Assembly: GCA_031272025.1 (NCBI GenBank)
Contig: JAISUP010000096.1
Span: 1-41,853 of the forward strand
DNA length: 41,853 nucleotides
From: Bacteroidales bacterium
GTDB taxonomy: Bacteria > Bacteroidota > Bacteroidia > Bacteroidales > WCHB1-69
Reading direction: 5' to 3'
Positions within the stretch are counted from its first letter, which is position 1; each line of letters opens with the position of its first letter. This document shows, piece after piece, positions 1-10,452 of the stretch. The position numbers were made by a program, and so were the translations under genes. The notes under the pieces were generated by a model. It made no database searches. It had not been told where the DNA came from and worked only from the letters and a program-made list of their open reading frames with translations.

Positions 1-56
1 CCGTGAAAAATCATAATGTCTTTTAAATCAAAATATTCGTATGTAAATTTATTCAT
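1..56 (-). CDS. Start of an unidentified minus-strand gene (partial)
   Basis: An ATG at 56-54 on the minus strand opens a frame that stays open to the window edge and encodes MNKFTYEYFDLKDIMIFH. Only 18 codons are visible, so no family can be assigned. A TATATTTG box on the minus strand (82-89) lies about 25 bases upstream at a sensible distance, which supports this as a real gene divergent from rubrerythrin. Confidence 0.45.
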   Translation of the reverse strand, partial: MNKFTYEYFDLKDIMIFH

Positions 57-81
57 TTTGGCTGTTTTTATAAACCGGGGT

Positions 82-89
82 CAAATATA
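82..89 (-). promoter_or_regulatory. Putative -7 box for the leftmost minus-strand gene
   Basis: On the minus strand this reads TATATTTG, matching the Bacteroidota -7 consensus TAnnTTTG. It is followed 25 bases later by the ATG at 56. No clear -33 TTTG is visible at 19-21 bases upstream, so it is a moderate call. Confidence 0.4.
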
Positions 90-123
90 CAAAAAAGTTC
101 TTATAATTTGAAAAAAAAAAAAA

Positions 124-155
124 TTGCAACATAAAAATATTATTTGTACATTTGC
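124..155 (+). promoter_or_regulatory. Rubrerythrin promoter
   Basis: ATTG at 124-127, a 19-base spacer, then TACATTTGC at 147-155. The -7 box is a full match to the Bacteroidota consensus TAnnTTTGC, and the -33 box and spacing are close to ideal. Transcription should start near 161, leaving a leader of about 95 bases before the rubrerythrin ATG. Confidence 0.8.
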
Positions 156-156
156 A

Positions 157-237
157 CCGATTTTCCGACCAAATCATTTTGGGTGGTCGTTAGAGATTAT
201 CGGCGGGAAAAGGAGGAAAACTTGAGTTATTAATAAC
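157..237 (+). promoter_or_regulatory. Structured leader and 12-bp palindrome before rubrerythrin
   Basis: The leader can fold as a nested hairpin: outer CCGAT (157-161) with ATCGG (199-203), inner CGACCA (166-171) with TGGTCG (184-189). Downstream is an AAGGAGG-like stretch (about 210-216), too far from the ATG to be its ribosome site, and a perfect 12-bp palindrome GTTATTAATAAC (226-237). The palindrome is the kind of site a dimeric regulator could bind. The function is inferred, not shown. Confidence 0.35.
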
Positions 238-255
238 CTTTAAAACATTAAAATA

Positions 256-834
256 ATGGAAAAAAGTATCAAAGGAACACAAACCGAAAAAAATTTATTA
301 ACCTCATTTGCAGGAGAATCTCAGGCAAGAATGCGTTACACGTATTTTGCCAGTCAGGCAAAGAAAGAGGGTTTTGAGCAAATTTCAGCTATTTTTACCG
401 AGACTGCTGATCAGGAAAAAGAGCACGCTAAGCGCATGTTTAAGTATCTCGAAGGAGGAATGGTAGAAATTACGGCAATGTATCCGGCAGGAGTCATTGG
501 TACCACGTTAGAAAATTTGCACGAAGCCGCCGGCGGTGAAAATGAAGAATGGTCTGACTTATATCCTCATTTTGCACAAGTAGCACAAGAAGAAGGTTTT
601 ATGGACATCGCTGCCATGTATCGCAATATTTCTGTGGCAGAAAAAGAACACGAGCGTCGCTACCGTTATTTTATTCAAAATATAGAAGCGAATACCGTTT
701 TCGCGAAAGAAGAGGTAATAGAATGGCAATGTCGCAATTGCGGGTTCGTGTTCACGGGCAAATCTGCACCCGTGAAATGTCCCGCCTGCCTGCACCCACA
801 AGCCTATTTTGAAGTTAAGAAAACCAATTGCTAA
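256..834 (+). CDS. rbr: Rubrerythrin
   Basis: Cytoplasmic non-haem di-iron peroxidase of anaerobes and microaerophiles that reduces hydrogen peroxide using electrons from rubredoxin-type donors. The 192-aa protein has the usual two-part layout. The N-terminal four-helix ferritin-like domain carries the iron ligands E21, E54-x-x-H57 and E129-x-x-H132. The C-terminal rubredoxin-like domain carries C159-x-x-C162 and C175-x-x-C178, the FeS4 site. The ATG at 256 gives the normal family start (MEKSIKGT). The gene has its own strong promoter and a structured leader. It is followed by a protease gene on the same strand with a 40-base gap, probably by chance rather than shared function. Confidence 0.97.
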   Translation: MEKSIKGTQTEKNLLTSFAGESQARMRYTYFASQAKKEGFEQISAIFTETADQEKEHAKRMFKYLEGGMVEITAMYPAGVIGTTLENLHEAAGGENEEWSDLYPHFAQVAQEEGFMDIAAMYRNISVAEKEHERRYRYFIQNIEANTVFAKEEVIEWQCRNCGFVFTGKSAPVKCPACLHPQAYFEVKKTNC

Positions 835-874
835 TTCCTCTGTTTTGAATTTTAACTTAATAAATAAAAAAATA

Positions 875-3691
875 ATGAGAAAAATTATTGTTGCAGTCGC
901 CTTTTTTTGGGCGGCAATGATTATCCCGATGGGCGCGCAAGATTTAACCGCACCCATCAACCCCGATCCTAACGTGCGTATTGGTACTTTAAAAAATGGC
1001 ATGACCTATTATTTACGTGCCAACGCCAAACCCGAAAAACGAATTGAATATCGGCTTGCCGTGCGTGCAGGTTCCATGCAGGAAAATGAAGACCAATTAG
1101 GATTGGCACATTTTACCGAGCACATGGCTTTTAACGGCATTAAAGGCTACCCCGGGAATACGTTGGTTAGCGAATTGCAAAAAGTGGGAGTATCTTTCGG
1201 TGCCGACATTAACGCGTATACTTCGTTTGACCAAACGGTCTACATGATTCAAATCCCGTCAGATGATCAAAAATACGTGAAAATGGGAGTGGATATTCTT
1301 TTTGGCTGGGCTTCGGCATTGCTTTATGACCCGAAGGAAATAGACCAGGAGCGAGGCGTGATTATTGAAGAATACCGTATGGGGCTGGGTGCCTCTGACC
1401 GTATGCGTAAAAAATGGTTTCCCGTGGTATTCAACGGCTCTCGCTATGCCGACCGCCTGCCCATAGGTACCTTAGATATATTGCAGAATTTTAAGTACCA
1501 AACAATTAAAGATTTTTATAAAGATTGGTATCGCCCTGATTTGCAAGCCATTGTTATCGTGGGAGATATTAACGTGGACGAGATGGAACAAACCATCATT
1601 AAACGGTTTAGCAAAATAAAACCGGTAAAAAATCCACGAGAAAAAATCATGTATCCTATCCCCGAGCATAAAGAGCCGCGTGCGGTAGTTTGCACCGACC
1701 CCGAAGCCATGGGCAATCAATTCTTTTTCTATCGTTTGCTACCTCATTTTACCATGAAAACACAAGGCGATTTTCGCACCTATCTCGTGCATAGTCTTTA
1801 TAATTCCATGATAGGCGCTCGGTTGAGCGACCTCGCGCACAATCCCGATTGCCCGTTCCTACAAGCAAATATAGGTTATAGCAGTTTTATCGGCAATGCC
1901 GACTGCTATGGTATCGAAGCCGCTTGCAAAGAAAACCAAATTAAAGAAAGCATGATTGCCTTAAAGAAAGAAGACTATCGCGTTTTGAAACATGGTTTTT
2001 TGCAAACCGAACTCAATCGTGCCAAAGAAGAGATGCTTAATAATTTAGAAATTGCCGCTAAGGAAGTGGATAAAACCGAATCGGGCAGGTTTGCTAACGA
2101 ATACGTGAGCAATTATATTGATAACGAACCAATACCAGGAGCCAAACGCGAATACGCGATGGCAAAGAAATTTATGGAAGGGATTAACCTCGAAGAAATC
2201 AACGCGTTAGCCAAACAATGGATCCCGTCTAATGGCTACGTTGCTGCCGTGATGGCTCCTGAAAAAGAAGGAGTAACAGTCCCCACAGAACAGGAAATTA
2301 TCCAAATTCTAAAAGACAAATCTTTGGAAAATGTTGAACCTTATGTTGATACCTATAAAGATATAGAATTGGTAGATAAAAGTACCCTGCAAAAAGGGAC
2401 CATCGTGGAGGAGAAAGAAATTCCCGAGATTAAAGCAAAAGTTGTTACCCTTTCCAACGGGATTAAAGTGTATTTAAAAAAGACCGATTTTAAAAACGAT
2501 GAAATTGTCTTTTCGGCACAAAGTAAAGGGGGGATGAGTTTGTACCCGACAACAGATATTTCTTCGGCAAGTTTTGCTGCCGGGTTTGTAGACGAAGCCG
2601 GTATTGGCGAGTTGGATATGCCCTCGTTGCAAAAGAAAATGAAAGGAAAAAGGGTAGGTTTAACCCCCCATATCGGGCAATTGACCGAAGGACTATCGGG
2701 AACATCTACTCCCAAAGACTTAGAATTTTTCATGCAATATTTACACGCCTTTTTCACGACCCCCCGACACGACACTTCGGTATACAAACTCGTAACAAAT
2801 CAAGTTGTTGAACAAATGAAGATGATTAAGGCAAACCCGCAATACAAATTTTTCGGAGCCTTCATGGACGAGATCACGCAAAAAGATCCCTATCAGACAA
2901 ATATGCTTACCATGACAGAAGATTTCGTGAAGTCGGCAAATTACGAAAGGGCGTTCAATATCTATAAGGAACGGTTTAGCAATGCCGCCGACTTTGATTT
3001 CGTGTTCGTGGGCAACTACGACGAGATAGAAATGGCACGTTTGTTACAAGATTACGTGGCTTCTTTGCCTACAAATGGTAATAAAGAAAATTATCGCGAT
3101 GTAACAAAAGGATTCCCCGCGACAAAAATAGAAAAAGAAATCTTTGCCGGAAAAGAAGAACAAAGTTGGGTAGGTATCGCTTTTAATGAAAACTATCCGT
3201 GGTCTTTGGAAAACAATATGATACTAAATCATATAAGAGAAGCCTTACAAATAGAACTCATCGCGACCATTCGCGAAAAAATGAGTGGGGTTTATTCGCC
3301 CATGTTACAATTAGGCTACGACAAAGACCCGAAATCGGAATATACCATGCTGGTATTATTTAGTTGCTCTCCCCAAAATACCGATACCCTTACCGGTGCT
3401 GTTTTCAATATTTTAAACACTTTTGCCAAAGAAGGTCCCTCTGACGAAACCCTCGTGAAAGTAAAAGAACAAATGATTAGAGGTTTTGAAAACGATTTGC
3501 AGCAAAATACATATTGGCAAAATTATATCATGGGTAAAATTACCCGCGGCGAAAATTTTAACGATATAAACACGTTCAAAGATAGAGTAAATGCTGTAAC
3601 CAAAACCGACATCGTGAACTTTATAGGAAAATACTTCCGTTTTGATCACCACGTGAAAATGTGCCTGTATCCTGAGGCTAAAAAAGAATAA
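875..3691 (+). CDS. Secreted M16 (insulinase/pitrilysin-type) zinc protease
   Basis: Predicted 938-aa exported metalloprotease with two M16 halves. The start is set at the ATG at 875, because it gives a proper signal peptide (MRKIIVAVAFFWAAMIIPMGAQ). An upstream TTG at 809 would overlap rubrerythrin and bury that signal. The inverted zinc motif H79-x-x-E82-H83 (HFTEH) is intact, with the expected downstream acidic helix (RGVIIEEYRMG). The second half (from about residue 530) begins with another strand-rich M16 fold (VVTLSNGIKVYLKKTDFKNDE) and lacks HxxEH, as is usual for the inactive partner domain. It probably acts in the periplasm or at the surface on peptides. A Rho-independent terminator follows at 3734. 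Confidence 0.92.
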   Translation: MRKIIVAVAFFWAAMIIPMGAQDLTAPINPDPNVRIGTLKNGMTYYLRANAKPEKRIEYRLAVRAGSMQENEDQLGLAHFTEHMAFNGIKGYPGNTLVSELQKVGVSFGADINAYTSFDQTVYMIQIPSDDQKYVKMGVDILFGWASALLYDPKEIDQERGVIIEEYRMGLGASDRMRKKWFPVVFNGSRYADRLPIGTLDILQNFKYQTIKDFYKDWYRPDLQAIVIVGDINVDEMEQTIIKRFSKIKPVKNPREKIMYPIPEHKEPRAVVCTDPEAMGNQFFFYRLLPHFTMKTQGDFRTYLVHSLYNSMIGARLSDLAHNPDCPFLQANIGYSSFIGNADCYGIEAACKENQIKESMIALKKEDYRVLKHGFLQTELNRAKEEMLNNLEIAAKEVDKTESGRFANEYVSNYIDNEPIPGAKREYAMAKKFMEGINLEEINALAKQWIPSNGYVAAVMAPEKEGVTVPTEQEIIQILKDKSLENVEPYVDTYKDIELVDKSTLQKGTIVEEKEIPEIKAKVVTLSNGIKVYLKKTDFKNDEIVFSAQSKGGMSLYPTTDISSASFAAGFVDEAGIGELDMPSLQKKMKGKRVGLTPHIGQLTEGLSGTSTPKDLEFFMQYLHAFFTTPRHDTSVYKLVTNQVVEQMKMIKANPQYKFFGAFMDEITQKDPYQTNMLTMTEDFVKSANYERAFNIYKERFSNAADFDFVFVGNYDEIEMARLLQDYVASLPTNGNKENYRDVTKGFPATKIEKEIFAGKEEQSWVGIAFNENYPWSLENNMILNHIREALQIELIATIREKMSGVYSPMLQLGYDKDPKSEYTMLVLFSCSPQNTDTLTGAVFNILNTFAKEGPSDETLVKVKEQMIRGFENDLQQNTYWQNYIMGKITRGENFNDINTFKDRVNAVTKTDIVNFIGKYFRFDHHVKMCLYPEAKKE

Positions 3692-3733
3692 AGGTACCCC
3701 GCGCATTTTTACGCGAAAAACAACCCATAAAAG

Positions 3734-3769
3734 GCGAGAATTTGATCTTAATTCTCGCTTTTTATTTTT
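3734..3769 (+). terminator. Intrinsic terminator after the M16 protease
   Basis: Perfect 9-bp stem GCGAGAATT (3734-3742) and AATTCTCGC (3750-3758) with a 7-base loop, followed directly by a T-rich run from 3759. It separates the protease unit from the tRNA operon. Confidence 0.88.
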
Positions 3770-3853
3770 TTATAAAAAAAATATGACTTTCAAATTCGTA
3801 CAAATAATTTAAAATCAATGTTTAAAAAAAAAAGAAAAAAAAAGAAAAAGAAG

Positions 3854-3885
3854 TTTGTTGTTTTAAAAAAAAATACTATCTTTGC
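3854..3885 (+). promoter_or_regulatory. Promoter of the Thr-Tyr-Gly tRNA operon
   Basis: TTTG (3854-3857), exactly 19 bases, then TATCTTTGC (3877-3885): a textbook match to both boxes of the Bacteroidota housekeeping promoter. An A-rich tract (about 3820-3853) lies immediately upstream, where an UP-like element would be. Such a strong promoter fits stable RNA genes. Transcription should begin near 3891, about 45 bases before the first tRNA. Confidence 0.9.
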
Positions 3886-3935
3886 ACCCCGTAAGCGAAG
3901 ACGAGAATACGTTATTTGAAATAAGATAACCCCCA

Positions 3936-4007
3936 GCCGATGTAGCTCAGTGGTAGAGCAGCTGATTTGTAATCAGCCGGTCGGCGGTTCGAGTCCGTCT
4001 ATCGGCT
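3936..4007 (+). tRNA. tRNA-Thr (anticodon TGT)
   Basis: Full cloverleaf: acceptor GCCGATG pairing with TATCGGC (one G-U), a D-arm with AGCTCAGTGGTAGAGC, anticodon loop TTTGTAA with TGT at 3968-3970, and a T-arm with GGTTCGAGTCC. The discriminator is T4007 and CCA is not encoded. First gene of the three-tRNA operon. Confidence 0.96.
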
Positions 4008-4012
4008 CATTT

Positions 4013-4097
4013 GGGAGGGTACCAGAGCGGTCAAATGGGGCAGACTGTAAATCTGTTGGCTAAGCCTTCGGAGGTTCGAATCCTCCCCCTCCCACCA
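4013..4097 (+). tRNA. tRNA-Tyr (anticodon GTA)
   Basis: Class II tRNA with acceptor GGGAGGG/CCCTCCC, anticodon loop CTGTAAA (GTA at 4047-4049) and a long variable arm, as expected for bacterial tRNA-Tyr. CCA is encoded at 4095-4097. It lies 5 bases after tRNA-Thr. Confidence 0.96.
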
Positions 4098-4103
4098 AAA
4101 CCT

Positions 4104-4179
4104 GCGGAAGTAGCTCATTTGGTAGAGCGACAGCCTTCCAAGCTGTAGGTAGCGGGTTCGATCCCCGTTTTCCGCTCCA
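4104..4179 (+). tRNA. tRNA-Gly (anticodon TCC)
   Basis: Acceptor GCGGAAG pairs with TTTCCGC, the anticodon loop is CTTCCAA with TCC at 4137-4139, the T-loop is GGTTCGATCCC and CCA is encoded (4177-4179). Last tRNA of the operon. In many Bacteroidota, Tyr-Gly-Thr tRNAs precede tuf. Here the order is Thr-Tyr-Gly and folD follows instead. Confidence 0.96.
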
Positions 4180-4180
4180 T

Positions 4181-4207
4181 TTGTTTTGCTTTTTTCAATC
4201 AAAACAA
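4181..4207 (+). terminator. Possible weak hairpin terminator after the tRNA operon
   Basis: TTGTTTTG (4181-4188) can pair with CAAAACAA (4200-4207) across an 11-base T-rich loop. The stem is AT-rich and no T-run follows it, so it may be only an inverted repeat. It starts one base after the tRNA-Gly CCA end. Confidence 0.3.
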
Positions 4208-4259
4208 CCGTGGCAATAAAGATGCCCCTACCATACAACCATTCAGTTATTTTAATATC

Positions 4260-7178
<2,919 letters not shown>

Positions 7179-7219
7179 CTATTTTTATTTTTGTATTAAA
7201 AAATGTGTGTGTTTTTTCG

Positions 7220-7228
7220 TATTTTTGC
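7220..7228 (+). promoter_or_regulatory. -7 box for the CNNM/CorC-type gene
   Basis: TATTTTTGC, a full match to TAnnTTTGC. No exact TTTG lies 19-21 bases upstream, so the -33 box is weak. Its position, 25 bases before a TTG codon at 7253, is the main reason for placing the downstream gene's start there. Confidence 0.55.
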
Positions 7229-7252
7229 AGTCGGATTTTAAATATTTGTTTT

Positions 7253-8527
7253 TTGGATTTTTTAATTATTTTATTGCTCTTTTTGCTTAATGGTTTTTTC
7301 GCGATGAGCGAGATGGCATTAGTGTCGGCAAAACCGGCACGATTAGAAACATATCGCACCAAACACCGACGCGGCGTGCGCGTGGTGCTTAAATTGCAGG
7401 AAAATGCCAAGCAATTTTTATCGGCAATTCAAATCGGGATTACATTAGTCAGTTTTATTACCGGTTTTTACGGGGGTACAAGCATTGCTTCCTATTTCGT
7501 GCCGTGGTTCGAGCAAATGGGACTAACCGTAGCCTTTGCCGCTCGTGTCGCTTCGGCTTTTTCTATCTTACTCGTTACTTTCTTTGCCATCGTGATCGGG
7601 GAGTTAGTGCCTAAAACCATCGGTCTCTCCAACCCCGAAAAAATTGCCGTGAGAGTAGCCGGGGTTATTTACCTTTTTAGTGGTTTCTTCTACCCCGTGG
7701 TTAAAGGACTTTCGTTTTCTACTACATTGATTAATAAAATAATAGGAATATCTTCCGAAGGACAGAACATTACCGAAGATGAACTGAAAAACATTATCAA
7801 AGATGCCTCTATCAAAGGGGTGATAGAAGAAGAACAAAACAGTATTCACGAAAATTTGTTCGACTTTTCTGACAAAAGAGTTAAACATGTGATGACACAC
7901 CGTGCTGAAATAGAATGGTTAGATCAAAACCTCTCCAAAGAAGACTTTGAAGAACAATTACTCCAATGTAAAAAGAGTAAAGTATTGATTTGTAATAAAG
8001 TGTTAGATGATTACGTGGGGGTATTGAACGTGAAAGAGTATTTATTACAAAAGATATTGAATCACGATACCACACTTCAAACCCTAATGGAAGAGCCGAT
8101 TATTGTTCCCGAAACGGCTAATGCTCAAGATTTACTTACTGAATTGCGCGAGCAGCAGTTCTATTTTTGTGTGGTTATTGATGAATTTGGTACGGTAGAA
8201 GGGATTGTTACCCTGCACGACCTTATGGAAAGTATCGTGGGAGAGTTGCCCGAAGAAGAGGAAGTTGTGGAACCTGATTATTTGTCAAATGGGGACCATT
8301 CTTTTCTCGTGAACGGGGATGCCCCGATAGAAACTCTTACCGAAATTATTCCCGATTTCGAGATAGACTTTGAAGAAACCGAATATGCTACCGTCGCGGG
8401 GTTCGTGCTCGACCACATAGAAAAAATACCGGAAACAGGAGACTGCTTTTCTTTCATGGGCTATCAGGTGAAAATAACAGACATAGAACACCACCGTATT
8501 GAGAAAGTCCTTTTCACGAAAGAGTAA
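7253..8527 (+). CDS. CNNM/CorC-family membrane protein (DUF21, CBS pair, CorC_HlyC), TTG start
   Basis: Inner-membrane protein of the hemolysin C / CNNM type, linked in characterised relatives to Mg2+/Co2+ efflux or homeostasis. With a TTG start at 7253 the protein is 424 aa and begins MDFLIILLLFLLNGFFAMSE, the classical family N-terminus. The DUF21 membrane region runs to about residue 170, a CBS pair follows (TEDELKNII through VEGIVTLHDLMESIVGEL), and a CorC/HlyC C-terminal domain ends the protein (FLVNGDAPIETL; ATVAGFVLDHIEKIP). The frame is open back to a GTG at 7136, but that would add 39 unconserved residues upstream of the promoter. There is no ATG before codon 18, which lies after the first helix. 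Confidence 0.88.
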   Translation: MDFLIILLLFLLNGFFAMSEMALVSAKPARLETYRTKHRRGVRVVLKLQENAKQFLSAIQIGITLVSFITGFYGGTSIASYFVPWFEQMGLTVAFAARVASAFSILLVTFFAIVIGELVPKTIGLSNPEKIAVRVAGVIYLFSGFFYPVVKGLSFSTTLINKIIGISSEGQNITEDELKNIIKDASIKGVIEEEQNSIHENLFDFSDKRVKHVMTHRAEIEWLDQNLSKEDFEEQLLQCKKSKVLICNKVLDDYVGVLNVKEYLLQKILNHDTTLQTLMEEPIIVPETANAQDLLTELREQQFYFCVVIDEFGTVEGIVTLHDLMESIVGELPEEEEVVEPDYLSNGDHSFLVNGDAPIETLTEIIPDFEIDFEETEYATVAGFVLDHIEKIPETGDCFSFMGYQVKITDIEHHRIEKVLFTKE

Positions 8528-8614
8528 AGTGCTCAGTCTATACTTTACTGTTAGAAAACATTTGGGGGTTACTCCTTAAAAACTTATAACCTGCCTTCGT
8601 TGTTTTTTTTAGCC

Positions 8615-9712
8615 TTACTTTGTAATCACTATTTTTCTTGTTTCCACGCTTTTGTTCGCGTACACACGAAGCAGGTACATGCCCGCGGGCAGGTGCGAAA
8701 CATTAATGGAGTTGACAGTTGACAGTTGACAATTGACAATTATTCTTCCTGTAAGATCAAGGATTTGTGCATTTTCCATTTCCCATTCTCCATTTTCAAT
8801 TCTCAATAGGTCTTTCGCGGGGTTGGGGTAGATTTTTAAGGGATTGGGGATGTTGGCAAAAGAGGCTATGCCGGTAGTGTCTTCGTTTGCAACGGTGTCG
8901 GCACCCCATATTAAGCGGACAAAATCGGGATAGTCGATGAAAGGATTGCGGTTGTATTGTATGTTAGATACGGCTTCATTGCGGTTTTGCTCTTTTAAAC
9001 TCACGGGGTCTTGTACGTGCCATTTGAGCAATAGAGCGAGTTGCCAAGAAGTGAACGCGGGAAAAGTGCTACCGTCTAAGGTAGGGCGGCTTTCCGCGTT
9101 GTTGGCATGCCACGAGGGTAGCAGCGTTTCGTAACGGGTAACCATGTAGAAATAGGTACGGGCAAAGTCGCCCTTATACTCGTCTCGCGGCTCGAATACC
9201 GTACTGTTATAGCCTGTAAAAGAGCAATTTCCCAATTTACTGCCATCGTAGGTATAAGTAGGAGACTTTACCTCCCCGAAGGGAAAATTCCCGCGACGAT
9301 TGTTCACGTAGCCATCAGTAGGATACAGATGAAAAAGATCCGTATACATGGGGAAAACCTCACCGCCAAACCAACTTTTGGGAAAAGAATGCTCGCGATT
9401 ATAACAATCACATTCTTGTTGGTAATTACCGCATTGATCTTCTGCATAAGCAAACGTGCAAGTAGAGTACATGTCCCATACCGTACCGTCAGACTTCCGG
9501 TCGGTGAGTTCAAAGGCACTCCATAATTCTTTGTACGAGAGAGAAACGTCAGTTTGAATGAACAGAGAAAGTGCGGTTTTGAGTTCGGCACCCCGTTTCC
9601 CTTCCACCGCTTTGTAGTAAGCAGGAAAAGAATCCGCGGGAGTTTGTGCTATGCCTATGGATACAGCGAGAACCAGAAAAATTATGGTCAAAAAATAAAT
9701 TTTCTTTTTCAT
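8615..9712 (-). CDS. Secreted endonuclease I with a T9SS type A sorting domain
   Basis: Extracellular non-specific DNase of the EndA/endonuclease I family, for degrading external DNA or scavenging nucleotides. The 365-aa protein has a signal peptide (MKKKIYFLTIIFLVLAVSIG), then the nuclease with the signature NREHSFPKSWFGG and TDLFHLYPTDGYVNNRRGN (His-Asn metal site). From about residue 287 there is a C-terminal T9SS sorting domain (KIYPNPAKDLL ... DLTGR ... LPAGMYLLRV ... KIVITK). The ATG at 9712 is preferred over the adjacent TTG. Two heptamer repeat tracts lie within the sorting-domain coding sequence. The gene starts 11 bases after purE ends, so the two are probably co-transcribed. Confidence 0.92.
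   Translation of the reverse strand: MKKKIYFLTIIFLVLAVSIGIAQTPADSFPAYYKAVEGKRGAELKTALSLFIQTDVSLSYKELWSAFELTDRKSDGTVWDMYSTCTFAYAEDQCGNYQQECDCYNREHSFPKSWFGGEVFPMYTDLFHLYPTDGYVNNRRGNFPFGEVKSPTYTYDGSKLGNCSFTGYNSTVFEPRDEYKGDFARTYFYMVTRYETLLPSWHANNAESRPTLDGSTFPAFTSWQLALLLKWHVQDPVSLKEQNRNEAVSNIQYNRNPFIDYPDFVRLIWGADTVANEDTTGIASFANIPNPLKIYPNPAKDLLRIENGEWEMENAQILDLTGRIIVNCQLSTVNSINVSHLPAGMYLLRVYANKSVETRKIVITK
8711..8738. repeat. Heptamer tandem repeat, GTTGACA type, inside the endonuclease sorting domain
   Basis: Four units of 7 bp: GTTGACA three times, then ATTGACA, followed by a decayed ATTATTC. On the coding (minus) strand it encodes the NCQLSTVNSIN part of the T9SS sorting domain. Confidence 0.85.
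8770..8804. repeat. Heptamer tandem repeat, CATTTTC type, inside the endonuclease sorting domain
   Basis: Five imperfect 7-bp units: CATTTTC, CATTTCC, CATTCTC, CATTTTC, AATTCTC. On the coding strand it gives RIENGEWEMENAQ, between the YPNP motif and the DLTG motif of the sorting domain. Confidence 0.75.
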
Positions 9713-9723
9713 CAATCGGTTTT

Positions 9724-10200
9724 TTATTCCAATGTGCTTTCGAGTACATTTTTTTCCATTTGTTCTCGATATTTTTCTAATTGGCAGGCGATATTTTTGT
9801 TGTGTGTAGAAAGAATTTGCAGGGCAAGCAGAGCCGCGTTTTTAGCCTGATTGATAGCGACCGTGGCGACCGGGATTCCCCCCGGCATTTGGACAATAGA
9901 AAACAAAGAATCTAAACCGTTGAGTGTAGATGTTTTCACGGGGACCCCAATCACGGGCAACGTGGTCTTCGCGGCAGTCATACCGGGTAAATGTGCTGCA
10001 CCTCCCGCACCCGCGATGATAACCTTAATGCCCCGCGAACGAGCGGTACGGGCATATTCAAACATTTTATCCGGCGTGCGGTGAGCACTAACTACCAATT
10101 TCTCGTATTTCATGCCAAACTCATCTAAAATAGAACATGCTTCTTGCATCACGTTCCAATCGCTCACAGAACCCATGATTATCCCTATTTCCGGCTTCAT
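9724..10200 (-). CDS. purE: N5-carboxyaminoimidazole ribonucleotide mutase
   Basis: Class I PurE of de novo purine synthesis, converting N5-CAIR to CAIR. The 158-aa protein shows the whole family core: [10 protein letters not shown] near the N-terminus, [11 protein letters not shown] with the active-site His, the glycine-rich [14 protein letters not shown] loop, [15 protein letters not shown] and [15 protein letters not shown]. Start at ATG 10200. It lies 26 bases downstream of tRNA-Met on the same strand and may be transcribed through from the tRNA promoter. Endonuclease I follows closely. The purK partner is not in the window. Confidence 0.97.
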   Translation of the reverse strand: MKPEIGIIMGSVSDWNVMQEACSILDEFGMKYEKLVVSAHRTPDKMFEYARTARSRGIKVIIAGAGGAAHLPGMTAAKTTLPVIGVPVKTSTLNGLDSLFSIVQMPGGIPVATVAINQAKNAALLALQILSTHNKNIACQLEKYREQMEKNVLESTLE

Positions 10201-10226
10201 AACAGACCCGTTTTCAATAAAAAAAG

Positions 10227-10300
10227 TGGCGGGAACGAGAGTTGAACTCGTGACCTCCGGGTTATGAATCCGACGCTCTAACCAACTGAGCTACCCCGCC
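10227..10300 (-). tRNA. tRNA-Met (anticodon CAT)
   Basis: On the minus strand: acceptor GGCGGGG pairs with TCCCGCC (one G-U), discriminator A, D-arm AGCTCAGTTGGTTAGAGC, anticodon loop TTCATAA with CAT, T-arm GAGTTCAACTC. CCA is not encoded. The first acceptor pair is G-C, so it is not an initiator tRNA. Elongator Met is most likely, although a tRNA-Ile with a modified CAT anticodon cannot be excluded by eye. Confidence 0.93.
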
Positions 10301-10313
10301 ATTTTTTGAGAGT

Positions 10314-10322
10314 GCAAAGATA
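10314..10322 (-). promoter_or_regulatory. -7 box for tRNA-Met (and probably purE)
   Basis: On the minus strand TATCTTTGC, a perfect -7 match, ends 13 bases before the tRNA. The -33 box is poor. Its spacing suits direct tRNA transcription. Confidence 0.75.
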
Positions 10323-10368
10323 CAAAATCTTTTTGAAAAAAAAAATCCAAGTATAAAAAAAAATCCCG

Positions 10369-10377
10369 TACCTTTGC
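10369..10377 (+). promoter_or_regulatory. -7 box for the OadG/biotin carrier operon
   Basis: TACCTTTGC matches TAnnTTTGC. The first gene starts at 10453, leaving a leader of about 70 bases. No good -33 box is seen. It is divergent from the tRNA-Met promoter. Confidence 0.6.
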
Positions 10378-10452
10378 AACGTTTTTTTATTGTATAAAAA
10401 AAAGTATGATAGAATGTTAATTTATTGATATTAAATAAGAAAATATAATAGA

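Noticed and set aside
2353-2787. Minus-strand 144-codon frame inside the M16 protease
   Set aside because: Composition and position fit a shadow of the protease frame. No promoter, ribosome site or recognisable domain.
3999-4238. Minus-strand open frame across the tRNA cluster
   Set aside because: It lies over tRNA-Tyr and tRNA-Gly, which have complete cloverleaves. The frame is a by-product of structured RNA genes.
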